A stretch of 64,000 nt of DNA from assembly GCA_963377175.1 (NCBI GenBank), contig CAUJNA010000592.1:1-64000 (forward strand), read 5' to 3'. Under the pieces are notes generated by a model. The model ran no database searches and was not told the DNA's origin. It saw nothing but the letters and a program-made list of their open reading frames with translations. Each line of letters opens with the position of its first letter. Positions within the stretch are counted from its first letter, which is position 1. The translations under genes were made by a program, and so were the position numbers. The stretch is from Effrenium voratum (lineage: Eukaryota; Sar; Dinophyceae; Suessiales; Symbiodiniaceae). Below, piece by piece: positions 22,766-32,140 of this stretch.

Positions 22766-25700
22766 TTATTTTATGGAAAAGTGCCCATACGGGATTGAAT
22801 TGAAAGCATCAATATAAAACCTTTTATTTTCATAATTACTGAGAGATTGCTTGACTTGAGACATTGAATATATTTGATGTGTTTTGCTCCTGATGAAGTT
22901 GTAGGAGATTTCATGTTTTTTGTTGTGATGCAGTGCTTCATGATAGTTCTGATATGTTAATTCCTTTTTAACCTTGTGCTTGACGACACCTTTGGATTTC
23001 TTGTGTTCCTCATCCTCGCCGTGGATTGTGAAAGCATAGGATTTAGGTTTCAACCCGATGAATCTAGTAATGATTTTACCGTTGACTTCATCTTTGTACA
23101 TTCCTAAGACCTTCTTATTTGTTGTGTCATGACATGGATGTTCAACAGGATAATCACTAAAATCCATATGTTGCTTGATACCTTGAAAATCCTTGTAGAC
23201 ATCATCAGTGAAGGTTTGAATTACATAACTGTCAGTATCGGTATATATCAATTTGATATTTTCGTTGTATTTCTTTTTCAACACACCATAGTAAAACTCA
23301 TACATATGTAATTTACTCAAATCCAAAATTGCCATTCCTAAGAATATAGGTTTATCAAGTTTCAAGACCGACTTTGTCTTTTCCACTCCTACCAGATTTT
23401 CATTAATGATAAATCTATTTTTGAAAGTAGGATTATTCACGCATTTTTCATACCTAACATCATTATCTACCAGTTCAAAATCCATATGTTTTCTTTTGTC
23501 TTCCATAGTTTTTCCATACACCGCGTTATTCATTAATTTAAACAAATCCTTCTCAAAGTCGCTCTTCGCTTCTTTCCTCTTACCAGTGTTGAAGTCAATC
23601 CATGGTTTCAACCAAGCCCTCTGTTGAAATTTTATTATCCTATGAACCTTGGTGAGTTTCATACCCATTTTTAGATAATACTGTAAAGTCTTGATATGAA
23701 CAACATATTTTTCTTTATCTTTCAAATTTAATATTAACTTGCTGGTTTTCTCATCCTTCGGTTCTTTGTTTCCATAGTAGATTTTGTAGATTTCCTTTTG
23801 ATAGTCTGACAACATATTAGCATTGACATTCATTATTTCCGGTGCTAGTGGATAGTCCGAATGGTAGTCATGTAGTGTTTCTGGATATTCCAAATCCACT
23901 TCAAGGATGAAACCGTACTCATCTTTTTCATCCCACTTTTCAATGTTAGGTGTTTTCTTTGCCCATTTGATGTTCTTTAAAGGCAATTTTTGAGACATTG
24001 CCAGACCATACAGATTGTTAGCATCTAAGTAATTGATATAACTTGACGGTTTACTTTCATCAAAGGCTTCATCCATATACTTATTGTTAGCCACAGCCAG
24101 TTTGTGACTGACCTGACACATCTGCTCAATTTCAACACCAGTTTTCAACAACATAGCTTCCCAAGCGAAGTTAGGAAGCGTATAATAATGAGCGGGGTCC
24201 AAACCGTAGTATTCCATACATAAGTCTCTAAAGTTTTCAAAAACATCAGTCAATAATAAAACATCGGTTCTCAAATACAAATCGTGATATTGTCCTAATG
24301 TTCTAATACCGAAGTGTTTCCAAACCTTTTGTGCCCTTTCATAATCTTTGTCGTTGACATGTTCTTCACTTAATTTACTGTAGAACGCTTCTTTTGATGG
24401 TAAGTTTCTTTCAGTAAATCTGTCAAAACTATCAAAATAGTCATAAGGATAAATCCCCTTGTCAGTCAACAAGTCCAAATCTTCATGGTTTTAACATATG
24501 GATTTCTAACACTGTATCTAAAATTGTTCTTCCAGTTCTCACGCCTTTTATCATCTTCATACTTACTCAACTTTACCAACTTATCCAACGAACACGATAA
24601 GAAGCTAAAACTGTCCTTGAAACAAAGGTTTTTAAAACCAAAGGTTATGAACTTCTCGCTGTTCTGTGCGATGCAATCGATTTTAGCATTCTTGCTCAGT
24701 TCGTGTGCCTTATGATTAAGTGAGCGTCATAGTTTTTAAGGTTATGAAGGAAGACTGGTATTTTATAATATCTCATACTGAAAGCAAGATTACAATCATC
24801 ATGAGCACAACCTCTATATTTACCAGTAAAATGGCAATGGTCACGAACCTTCTTATCTCCTTCCTGAAAGCCCTTTCCACAAACGAAACACTTAGTAGCA
24901 GTGTCAAAATCTGTTTTATCGTCCTCAGTCATGATTATCTCTTTCACTTCCTTCATTTTCTTTATTACATCATCTCTGACTTCATTCATTTTCTCAACGA
25001 ACTTATCCATACAATCTTCGCCTCTGTATAAATAGGGCTCACTGCTTCCAGTGATGGCATTGACTACATTAATCATAAAACCACAAGGGCGATGATTTTG
25101 ATATGATGTTGTTGTCGCTTTTGTCGATTTGCTTTTAACATCAATGGGTACTGTTAGACATTCAAAGTCTGCATATATGACATAAGGCGCTTTCAGTTTC
25201 TTAAAATGATTCTTAAATTCAATCGTAGCTCCTACCTCCGGCATTTCTATTTGTTGTCCTTCAACCGCTAGACAACCCTGTTCTTCGTGTTGTTTTAATA
25301 ACTCTTCTGACTTGAAACCGTGTGAGCATGTCCTACAGTGATACTTTGGTCTGCCTGTTTTGTTGGTTTGGCTACCCATCAATTTGTTATAGTTCTTGAT
25401 GTAGACATAGTGTGAGTTGCCATTTTCTCCAGTCAACTTTATTAAATCAATCTTTTGCTGTGCTTGGGAGTTGTTGCTTCTTTTGTATAATAAAATTGTT
25501 TTACTATTGGTATCAGGATTGATGTAATAAACATTGACCGATATGTGCTTGTTCTGTTCTTCAAATTGTTCAATCTCATCATTGCCTACAGGAAAGTTTA
25601 TATTGTCCCAATTAATAAACTTGTCATCAACATATTTTTTATAATGATACATATCACAGGGATGGTCTTTTTTGTATAACTCATAAAAACCACATTGAAC

Positions 25701-26458
25701 AGAATATTTGAAACACAACTCATCATTGTTTTTAATATTGATACAAGCCTTTTTGTTTGCCACCCAGTCGGGCAATGGAATATAAGAAGAGCCACGGGTA
25801 GGATTGTATCTGTCATAACTTATCACCAGACTTTGAACTTGAAGAAGAACCAAACCCGATTGAGTTAATTCGGCTATCTCAATTTGAACCTCTATGTCGT
25901 GGGCTATGTTGTTTAAAACACTGTTTATCTCTTCAGGGTTATGGACATTGTATCTCCTGCTTCTCAGCCTTCGTCGTATCTCTTCGTTGTCAGTGTTCTT
26001 TAACGCCAAATCCACTTCAACAATGATTTTCATATTCGGGTTTCTGCTCAGGAATTCTACCATTCGTTGCTTCTGATATTTTAAGTATGACAAGCCTTTC
26101 AACCCTTTCAATCTTATATCACTAACTGAATATGTGTTGGCGTAACCTTTGAAGGCTTGCTGTTCATCTGTGATTTTGGATTTGAAACGCTTGACATAAT
26201 CCTGTAAGGGTCTTCCTCGTGTGAGTTTGATGAAGCTAGCCCCTTTCATTAGAAGACTATGTTTTCTGTAACCATCGCTTCTCGCCACTTCCTTTAGTCT
26301 GGTATTCAACACCTTCGAAGTGGGTTTGTTCTTACTGTATCTGTAGGTCTTGTCTCCTATTTTGAGTTTTTGTGTTTGTTTCCCTTCTTTTTGTATTAGT
26401 TCACCTTGTTGACTTTTTATAATGAAATCTATGATTTTTCTTCTGACACTGACACCAT
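22766..26458 (-). pseudogene. polB: Protein-primed family-B DNA polymerase, three frameshifts
   Basis: About 1,200 codons, with a probable ATG at 26456-26458 just past a promoter motif. The N-terminal half carries a zinc-finger-like 'CRTCSHGFKSEELLKQHE', exonuclease motif I 'YADFECL', a Cys/His block 'CFVCGKGF'...'VRDHCHFTGKYRGCAH' and exonuclease II 'LHNLKNYDAHLII'. The C-terminal half carries polymerase motif A 'YLDANNLYGLAM', motif B 'KLMNNAVYGKTM' and motif C 'YTDTDSY'. This is the DNA_pol_B_2 type that copies Polinton, adenovirus and linear-plasmid genomes from a terminal protein. The frame breaks near 26440, 24712 and 24490, each repaired on paper by one extra A. All catalytic motifs remain. 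It may be intact if the breaks are assembly errors. Confidence 0.93.
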
Positions 26459-26490
26459 ATATCTATACTCTATATTATATATAGTAAATA

Positions 26491-26504
26491 TTTCTTTAAG
26501 TAGT
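26491..26504 (-). promoter_or_regulatory. Promoter motif ACTACTTAAAGA, polymerase gene
   Basis: Reads ACTACTTAAAGAAA on the minus strand, 33 bases before the probable polymerase ATG and followed by TATATATAATATA. The same motif precedes the zinc-finger gene (26934-26950) and the gene at 40921. Confidence 0.6.
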
Positions 26505-26603
26505 TTTGGGTAGGGGTTGCCTGTTGGAGAAACTGGGCTCTGGGTTGAAACTCAACGCATTAATCTTATTAATGAGTTTTAATAAGATTAATGATTTATC
26601 CTT

Positions 26604-26915
26604 TCATAAAGGGGGGTTTTTGTTTTTATTGCATACATTGCTTTTCTTGTGTTTGGATAGGTTGGACTTGCTTGATATCGTCCTTCCGCAGTCCTCACAG
26701 GTGTAAGGCTGTTTTAGGTTTTTGTTGTAGTAGTTCTGGTGGTAGGTCTTCTGGTCGTCCTTCCATCTCAGTAGTTGGTCGTCGCTCTCGCTAACCTTCT
26801 CGTTCATCCTCTGTAAGACTAAGTCGTTTTCCGCTTTCATAAGTTCAACCATTACATCAAATTCGTCATTCGTTATTCTCTGTTTTCTATTACCATTAAT
26901 GAAAATTCCTGTCAT
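26604..26915 (-). CDS. Small C2HC zinc-finger protein
   Basis: 103 residues from ATG 26913-26915, chosen because it is the first ATG after the conserved promoter motif at 26934-26950; the frame is open further up but without ATG. The C-terminus has 'YTCEDCGRTISSKSNLSKHK' followed by 'KSNVC', a CX2C...HX4C finger of the C2H2 class. The N-terminal half is helical and charged. Likely DNA- or RNA-binding, possibly a regulator. It lies directly upstream of the polymerase on the same strand and shares its promoter type, which suggests co-expression. Intact. Confidence 0.75.
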   Translation of the reverse strand: MTGIFINGNRKQRITNDEFDVMVELMKAENDLVLQRMNEKVSESDDQLLRWKDDQKTYHQNYYNKNLKQPYTCEDCGRTISSKSNLSKHKKSNVCNKNKNPPL

Positions 26916-26933
26916 TTTTACTATATTATCACG

Positions 26934-26950
26934 TTTTCTCTTTAAGTAGT
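26934..26950 (-). promoter_or_regulatory. Promoter motif ACTACTTAAAGAGAAAA, zinc-finger gene
   Basis: Identical over 17 bases to the copy at 40882-40898. It ends 19 bases before the zinc-finger ATG and starts just after the stop of the upstream gene. Confidence 0.65.
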
Positions 26951-26952
26951 TT

Positions 26953-27815
26953 TTATTTTTTCTTCTTGCCTCGGCTACTTTTTGTATTTGTGCTTTCTGG
27001 GCTTCTGCTCCTACTTCTTGTTTCCATTTGTTCCCTCGTCCATTCACTACCTCGTGCTATTTCTTGGGGTGAGTTGCTCCTGCTTCTTGTTTCTAATTGT
27101 CTTCTGTTCATTTGATTACCTCTTGCTCTTTCTTCTGGTGAGTGGCTTCTGCTTCTCGCTTCTACCTGTCGTCTTGACCAGAAAGAAGCCCTCGGTTGTT
27201 CTTCTTCTTGTTCTCGCGATTGTTCTGATGAAGTGGATGACTTCTTATCTCGTTGGAATAATTCAACACACTCTTATCTTCTCCGCCTAAGAATAAGTTT
27301 CTTAATGACCTTATTTCTCGACTTTCCTCTTTCTTCTCTTCCTCTTTCTCGGTTGATGCTGACGATGATGATGTTAAATGAAGACTTTGTAAATCTTCCT
27401 GCTTTTCGTCTTTTGGTTCGTCTTCTGGTTCATGTTCTGACTTTCTATTTTCCTCACTCTTGTCTGTAATTACATCACTGAATTTTTCATCATCTAACTC
27501 CTTTGCTACATATCGCGTTGTTTGTGTATCTGCCTCATTGTTTTCATACAACTGTGATGTTGGCGGTATTTCATCAAACATTTCTGGCGTCAATTCATGT
27601 AATAAAACTTGTTTATCAGTTTGAACCCTAGCATTCAACCGTAGTCTCCTGTCGTATTTTGAAAGGTCAAAATCGTCAAAGTCTATATCGTTAATTGATG
27701 TGTCAAATGCCCGTCTTTCGGGGATGATTTCAATTTTCAATCTGTGTGTCATCGCTTCTTTCAGCATTTCATCAACAGTTTTCCTTCTTCTTAATCCATA
27801 ATATTTATCAGTCAT
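26953..27815 (-). CDS. Acidic protein with C-terminal RS-type repeats, one frameshift
   Basis: Starts at ATG 27815. The N-terminal part ('YYGLRRRKTVDEMLKEAM') resembles the start of the neighbouring gene. The middle is acidic and low-complexity (runs of Asp/Glu/Ser/Lys). Near 27270 one missing A shifts the frame. The continuing frame then gives three imperfect 23-25 residue repeats with 'ARSRSHSPEE', 'TRSRSNSPQE' and 'TRSRSRSPES', ending in a Lys run and TAA at 26953-26955. Arg-Ser repeats occur in splicing and nucleic-acid-binding proteins and in basic virion proteins, and are targets of SR kinases. Function unknown; a core or nucleic-acid-condensing role is one option. Confidence 0.65.
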
Positions 27816-27836
27816 ATTTAAATATTATAGATTTTT

Positions 27837-28802
27837 TTATTGTTGAGTTGATGAGCTTGGTTTCTGTTTGAAGTACTTGTTATAAACGTTGTCCTTGTAA
27901 TATGTTTCTAACTGAGTACGAATTCCTTTTCTTTCTGTTGTGCTTGCATTGTTATATTCATCTAATAATTCTTTGAACTCATCGTATTTATCAGCATTTA
28001 TTACATTGAATTGATGTAGTTTTGAAATTATATTATCCATCATAGTTCCTGGATTTTTCGAAAGATACACCGGCCACATCCACTTTATGGTTTCTAAATA
28101 GTTTTTGAAAATTTGTTCATCATCCACTTCTTCGTTTTCTACATTTTGTAATTCCATCTCGTTCGCTTTTTCGTGCATTTCCATTATTTCAGTATCAGAA
28201 ATTGTTGTTTGTTTATCATCATCATCATTGTCTTTACCCTTTTTCGCTGTTGCTGTTTCCTCTATGGGTTCTAAAGGTGGCAGTTCGTCATCTGATGTCA
28301 TTGAATGAACTACTACCCCTTCAGGTATTGAACTTGATGACGCCTTGTTTAAATCTTCGTGTATGCTTGGACTGAGTTTTTCCCTTTTTTCTCTGACTTG
28401 TCTATCTTGTTCTTCAAATGATGCTTGTATATCATTTTCATACTCTTCATATTCCGTCAGTGGACTGTCTGGTGTGGAGAAAGCGGACTTTGAAGAAGAC
28501 CGGCTGGTTATTCTAGAAGACGATGCTGTTGTCTCTGCTTTTCTTAATTCCTCCTTTCTTTTCATCGTTTCCTGATTTAGCAATCCTAAGCTGTCCTTGT
28601 TGTCCCACTGACTTCCATATTGGTTTAATCTGTATCTCGTCGCCTTTCTATCTATTACATCTTCAATCGATGGTCTATTCTCATCTTCTACTAATGTTTC
28701 TTTTAACAATTCATCATAAGAAGGTCTTAAGTGTAGCTGTGATTTTAATGAACCTATGGCATGTGGTTTGGTTGTATTCAGTCTATTTATTGATTTAATC
28801 AT
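27837..28802 (-). CDS. Unknown 321-residue acidic protein
   Basis: Intact. The N-terminus ('SYDELLKETLVEDENRPSIE') has the same 'DE(M/L)LKE' block as the next gene downstream. The middle is a disordered Ser/Asp/Glu region, then a C-terminal helical domain of about 90 residues with 'YLETIKWMWPVYLSKNP' and 'FKELLDEYNNASTTE'. It lies 21 bases before the start of the next gene, same strand, so the two probably form a unit and may be old duplicates at their N-termini. No family recognised; by position in a capsid-gene block it could be a virion component. Confidence 0.6.
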   Translation of the reverse strand: MIKSINRLNTTKPHAIGSLKSQLHLRPSYDELLKETLVEDENRPSIEDVIDRKATRYRLNQYGSQWDNKDSLGLLNQETMKRKEELRKAETTASSSRITSRSSSKSAFSTPDSPLTEYEEYENDIQASFEEQDRQVREKREKLSPSIHEDLNKASSSSIPEGVVVHSMTSDDELPPLEPIEETATAKKGKDNDDDDKQTTISDTEIMEMHEKANEMELQNVENEEVDDEQIFKNYLETIKWMWPVYLSKNPGTMMDNIISKLHQFNVINADKYDEFKELLDEYNNASTTERKGIRTQLETYYKDNVYNKYFKQKPSSSTQQ

Positions 28803-28811
28803 ATTATATTA

Positions 28812-28834
28812 ATTAATTTAGAAAATAAATTAAT
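28812..28834. terminator. 9-bp AT hairpin between minus-strand genes
   Basis: ATTAATTTA, loop GAAAA, TAAATTAAT. It overlaps the stop codon of the 28830-29162 gene and precedes the next gene's start, so it could end one transcript or mark the next promoter. Confidence 0.5.
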
Positions 28835-29162
28835 CCGAAATATTCTTAATCATTTCTTCTAAATGTTTCTTTCTTGCTGTGAGTTGTTCTGTTGTCTGTA
28901 TTCCATCTGGTGAGCGTGTGTTGTCCAACTCTCGTCTTATCTTGTCTAACTCCTTTCTATAACTTTCGGTTCTGTTGCTTTCAGCTAAATCATTTCTATA
29001 CTTTATTAATGCTCCTTGTGATTGTTTCGCTTCCATTGTTTCTTTTAATTGTTTAAAATAATTCTTTCTTGAAGCAGCACCCCACAAATCATTTGAGTCG
29101 TAGGAACGTTCTACTTGTGGAGCCCTTTTAAATTCGACATTTCTATGACTTCTCATAAGCAT
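28830..29162 (-). CDS. Small coiled-coil protein, unknown
   Basis: 110 residues, intact, charged and helical. It has 'SNDLWGAASRKNYFKQLKE' in the middle and a coiled-coil C-terminus ('YRKELDKIRRELDNTRS', 'LTARKKHLEEMIKNI'). No membrane segment or known motif. It is part of the minus-strand series between the minor capsid gene and the polymerase. Small coiled-coil virion or scaffold proteins are common in this position, but this is only an inference. Confidence 0.55.
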   Translation of the reverse strand: MLMRSHRNVEFKRAPQVERSYDSNDLWGAASRKNYFKQLKETMEAKQSQGALIKYRNDLAESNRTESYRKELDKIRRELDNTRSPDGIQTTEQLTARKKHLEEMIKNISD

Positions 29163-29192
29163 AATTGTTATATATAATAATTAGATTATTAT

Positions 29193-29702
29193 TTAAAACA
29201 TTGATAAAGTTAATTTACTTATTTTATCTGATTTATCTTGTTTTTTCTTTTGTTTCAGTTCTTCATAATGTTGGGTTAATAGTTCAGTCGCTGTGGGTTT
29301 CTTAATGGTTTCTTTAATAACTTCTTGTTTAATCTCATTCTTAATTTCTTCTTTTACTTCTGGTTGAATTTTTCTAATATTCTTTTGTGGATTAACTGGT
29401 AATAATTCAGTAGGTGCCCCTTTACAATTTTTAGGATGTGAGTGTCTCAAACTTTTCAATGTCATCTTTTTAGAGCATTGTTCTCATTCTACTAATTCAA
29501 CTTCTTTTTTAGTTCTTGGTAATGCTTTCGCTTTTGGTAATGCTTTTGCTTTTGCTTTTGGTTCAGGTTTGACTTCTTCTGGTTTAACTTCTTCTGGCGT
29601 TGGTTCATCAACTGTTTCATTTTGTTCAACAACTTCATTATTAATGGGTGCTTCTTCTGTTTTAGTTTCATTATTAACATCTACTACCTCAATACTTGAC
29701 AT
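29193..29702 (-). pseudogene. Zinc-finger protein interrupted by in-frame TGA
   Basis: Two open pieces in one frame: 29702-29484 (acidic, then Lys/Pro/Ala-rich) and 29483 to 29193. They are separated only by TGA at 29484-29486. The sequence around it reads VELVE-stop-EQCSKKM followed by 'TLKSLRHSHPKNC'. Putting a Cys at the stop would complete a CX2C...HX5C finger of a kind found in large algal viruses and Polinton-like viruses. TGT or TGC to TGA is a single change. The C-terminal half is a Glu/Lys coiled coil ('KEEIKNEIKQEVIKETIKK'). It is either one broken gene, a sequencing error, or translation through TGA. Confidence 0.65.
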
Positions 29703-29749
29703 ATAATATATTCTATATATTTTCTATATGGAAAAATTAAAGAATATAT

Positions 29750-30603
29750 TTAAATAATATCACTTTTAACAAACAATAATGAAAATGAACAATTCACTCC
29801 ATTTAAATTAATTTCATTTCCTAATGAATTACTAATCCAAAAATCTAATTGTTTAAAGCTTCTATTTGATACATCCAAGTAATCAAGAGGGTTCAACTCA
29901 TTATCAAAGACAATTCCCGCGTGTGGTGCTGTGACTGGTACTTTCTTAACAACTGTGCTATCACCCGTCCTTAAATTTACTTGATTATAATTAGACAATT
30001 GAGAAGAATGAATATAAATATTTCTAATAGGTTGAAGATTGATAAACCCAGAAACATAAGGATTATTATATTGATAAACTGCAACTTGATAATTTCCTAA
30101 AACTTCATTAACAGAATGTAAATTATTAACATCAAAACTTCCATTCCATATATAATCTGCATATGTTAGTTTCATTTGTTCATCAGTTAATACAGCGAAC
30201 TTTCTATCGGCATAGTTTGAATAAATTGTTATTTTATTAGTTTTTACACTGTAAAAAATTCATAAGTATTTGAGAAATTAGTATTATCTACAACACCATT
30301 TATTTTTGCCTTTAATTCTGTCGCTAGTTCTGTGCCAGTATATACTCCTTCGTCCAATTGTAACGCTAAATAATGGACATTTGTGTTATCTTCATCTGGA
30401 GCTAGTGGAGAAGAATAAAAATATAATATATTATTTAATCCTGACTGAATTGAATACCAAGAGTTAGGCAATGTTACTTCGTGAATGTAGCAATGAACTC
30501 CGTTGTCTGTTTGTAATGTTTCTGGCAATTCAACTTTGAAATTTGATGATGTACCACTAATTCTATGAGCGCTGTCAATATAGACCTTCTTGTATGTCAA
30601 CAT
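29750..30603 (-). CDS. Minor capsid (penton) protein, one frameshift
   Basis: Starts at ATG 30603 with 'YKKVYIDSAHRISGTSSNF', then 'LPNSWYSIQSGLNNILYFY', the conserved N-terminal pattern of the single-jelly-roll penton (minor capsid) protein of virophages, Polintons and Polinton-like viruses. After about 119 residues the frame breaks at a T run near 30250. The adjacent frame continues through 'LTYADYIWNGSFDV' to 'CSFSLLFVKSDII' at 29750, about 285 residues in total, normal for the family. One extra T would restore the frame. The protein fills the five-fold vertices of the capsid. It is divergently transcribed from the lipase. Confidence 0.82.
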
Positions 30604-30610
30604 AATATAT

Positions 30611-30642
30611 TTTTAATTAGAAAATAAATTTTCTAATTAAAA
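30611..30642. promoter_or_regulatory. Perfect 14-bp hairpin between divergent genes
   Basis: TTTTAATTAGAAAA, loop TAAA, then the exact complement. It starts 7 bases upstream of the minor capsid ATG, within the 116-base gap to the divergent lipase gene, so here it is promoter-proximal rather than terminal. Confidence 0.65.
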
Positions 30643-30719
30643 ATTATTCTGTTGCTTAGGACTTCGTCGTATGTCAGCATTATTAATTAATTGAGAAATT
30701 AATTTATAACTTTATTTAT

Positions 30720-31378
30720 ATGATTAATAATAAAAAGTTAATTTATGAAATGAAGCATGGTAAAATTAAACATTACCAACCTTACAAGAAATCAATTAAA
30801 ATAACTGACATTATGAAACAAACTGACAAAATGTTAAATAGTTATTATCCTAATTCAAATTTAACTGATGCACAAGGATTAAGTAAAGCTTATGGTAATG
30901 GTAAAGGTTTTTATATTGATGGTGATAAAATGTATGTAGCAGGAACATTTGGAAAAGGAACGTTTGGAGGAGCTGTTAATGACATTCTGGCAGATGTTGG
31001 ACTACCTTTTAAAATGACAAATATTCACAACGATATAAAGACACATCAACAGCATTGGATGAAAACCATGAAGTTAAACATCTTATAACACATAGTCTCG
31101 GTTCAAGTGTAGGTGCACAAATAACAAAAGATTACCCTGAAAGAGAATTAACTTTAACTACTTATGGAGCGCCGTTTATATCACGAAAGACTAACATTAC
31201 CGATGATTACATTAATTTTAGAAGTATCTTAGACCCTGTTAGCATTGCTGACCGTGGCGCTATAACTGTTTATACTGGTTCATTAAATCCATTTACTAAC
31301 CACGATTACATAACTGGATACGGTGACCAAGGCAAAGATGTTTCAAGAAGTGTTGAACCTGTAAGTGTGATAATGTAG
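30720..31378 (+). CDS. Class-3 lipase, one frameshift
   Basis: Two overlapping frames make one protein of about 220 residues. The first part (from ATG 30720) has 'YGNGKGFYIDGDKMYVAGTF'. After a one-A loss near 31040 the second has the nucleophile elbow 'HLITHSLGSSVGAQI', then 'TTYGAPFISR', 'ILDPVSI' (candidate Asp) and 'NHDYITGY' (candidate His). That is the Ser-Asp-His triad in the usual order of alpha/beta-hydrolase class-3 lipases. Lipases of this class occur in some virophages and Polinton-like viruses, probably for membrane breach or lipid remodelling at entry or exit. It heads the plus-strand block that leads to the major capsid gene. Confidence 0.82.
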
Positions 31379-31421
31379 TTAAATAAGTACTTAAATATAT
31401 AAATGTATATATAAATTATAT

Positions 31422-31751
31422 ATGAATAATCAGTTAAATGAAAGTGAAACAACATTTAAACCATTAACACTTGTAGAAAGATTAAGGGATTTAAATATAG
31501 ATAATAAACGAACACATGTAAAATGTCAGTGTGGGTGTTTCATTATTAGGAGTGTCAGAGTTAGACCTGACTATATTGATTATAACTGGATTACTTCAAT
31601 TTATAATATGTTTGTACCAAAATATATAAATGGTTATGTCCTCATCAATGACAACACTAACAATTGTAATCACACTCAATCAGACCTTGATGAAATAGTA
31701 AAAAGAAAAAACGCAAAACTATTTTCATATTATTATTATGATACAACATAA
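31422..31751 (+). CDS. Small CxCGC protein, paralogue of the 39275 gene
   Basis: 109 residues, intact. It shares a layout with the gene at 39275: 'VKCQCGCFIIRS' here versus 'YTCKCGCKIVLT' there, and 'CNHTQSDLDEIVKRK' versus 'CGHTQKDLDNIVRLM'. The Cys and His spacing suggests one small zinc-binding fold made of CxCxC plus C-x-H. Function unknown; the family appears to have been duplicated inside this element. Its end overlaps the start of the next gene by 14 bases. Confidence 0.65.
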   Translation: MNNQLNESETTFKPLTLVERLRDLNIDNKRTHVKCQCGCFIIRSVRVRPDYIDYNWITSIYNMFVPKYINGYVLINDNTNNCNHTQSDLDEIVKRKNAKLFSYYYYDTT

Positions 31752-31992
31752 GAAATATGACAATGAAACAACAGATGATATGATTAAGAATGAAAATAAA
31801 AAGTATAAGAAAAGTTCATATGAAGAAATTAGAGAATTAGTCTTGGAGAAAGACGCTTCGGCAAGAAGCCTCGCGAGCATTCGCGACAAAGGCAATACTC
31901 CAGTTGAAGATAAGATTAAGAAAAAGAAAATGAAAATATTTAAAAATAATAGTTCTAATCAAAAGGATTATACGAAATTATTCAATTTGTAA
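31738..31992 (+). CDS. Small basic protein, unknown
   Basis: 84 residues, Lys-rich, no known motif. It overlaps the previous gene by 14 bases. A central stretch (codons for 'EKDASARSLASIRDKG') is locally GC-rich in an otherwise very AT-rich region. It may be a nucleic-acid-binding protein; weakly supported as a gene. Confidence 0.4.
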   Translation: MIQHKKYDNETTDDMIKNENKKYKKSSYEEIRELVLEKDASARSLASIRDKGNTPVEDKIKKKKMKIFKNNSSNQKDYTKLFNL

Positions 31993-32045
31993 AAAATAAT
32001 AATATTTTTTTAGAAATTAATGAAATTACAAGTTCATCAATTTGT

Positions 32046-32070
32046 AAAACATAATTATTAATTATGTTTT
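32046..32070. terminator. 12-bp palindromic hairpin before the major capsid gene
   Basis: AAAACATAATTA, one T, then the exact complement TAATTATGTTTT. It stands between the stop of the 31738 gene and the major capsid start, on the end side of the upstream gene. Confidence 0.6.
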
Positions 32071-32140
32071 AGAAATTAATAAATGTATAAATTTATCAAT
32101 TTAGTTTAAATTATTTCTAAATTAGATTATATATATAGTA

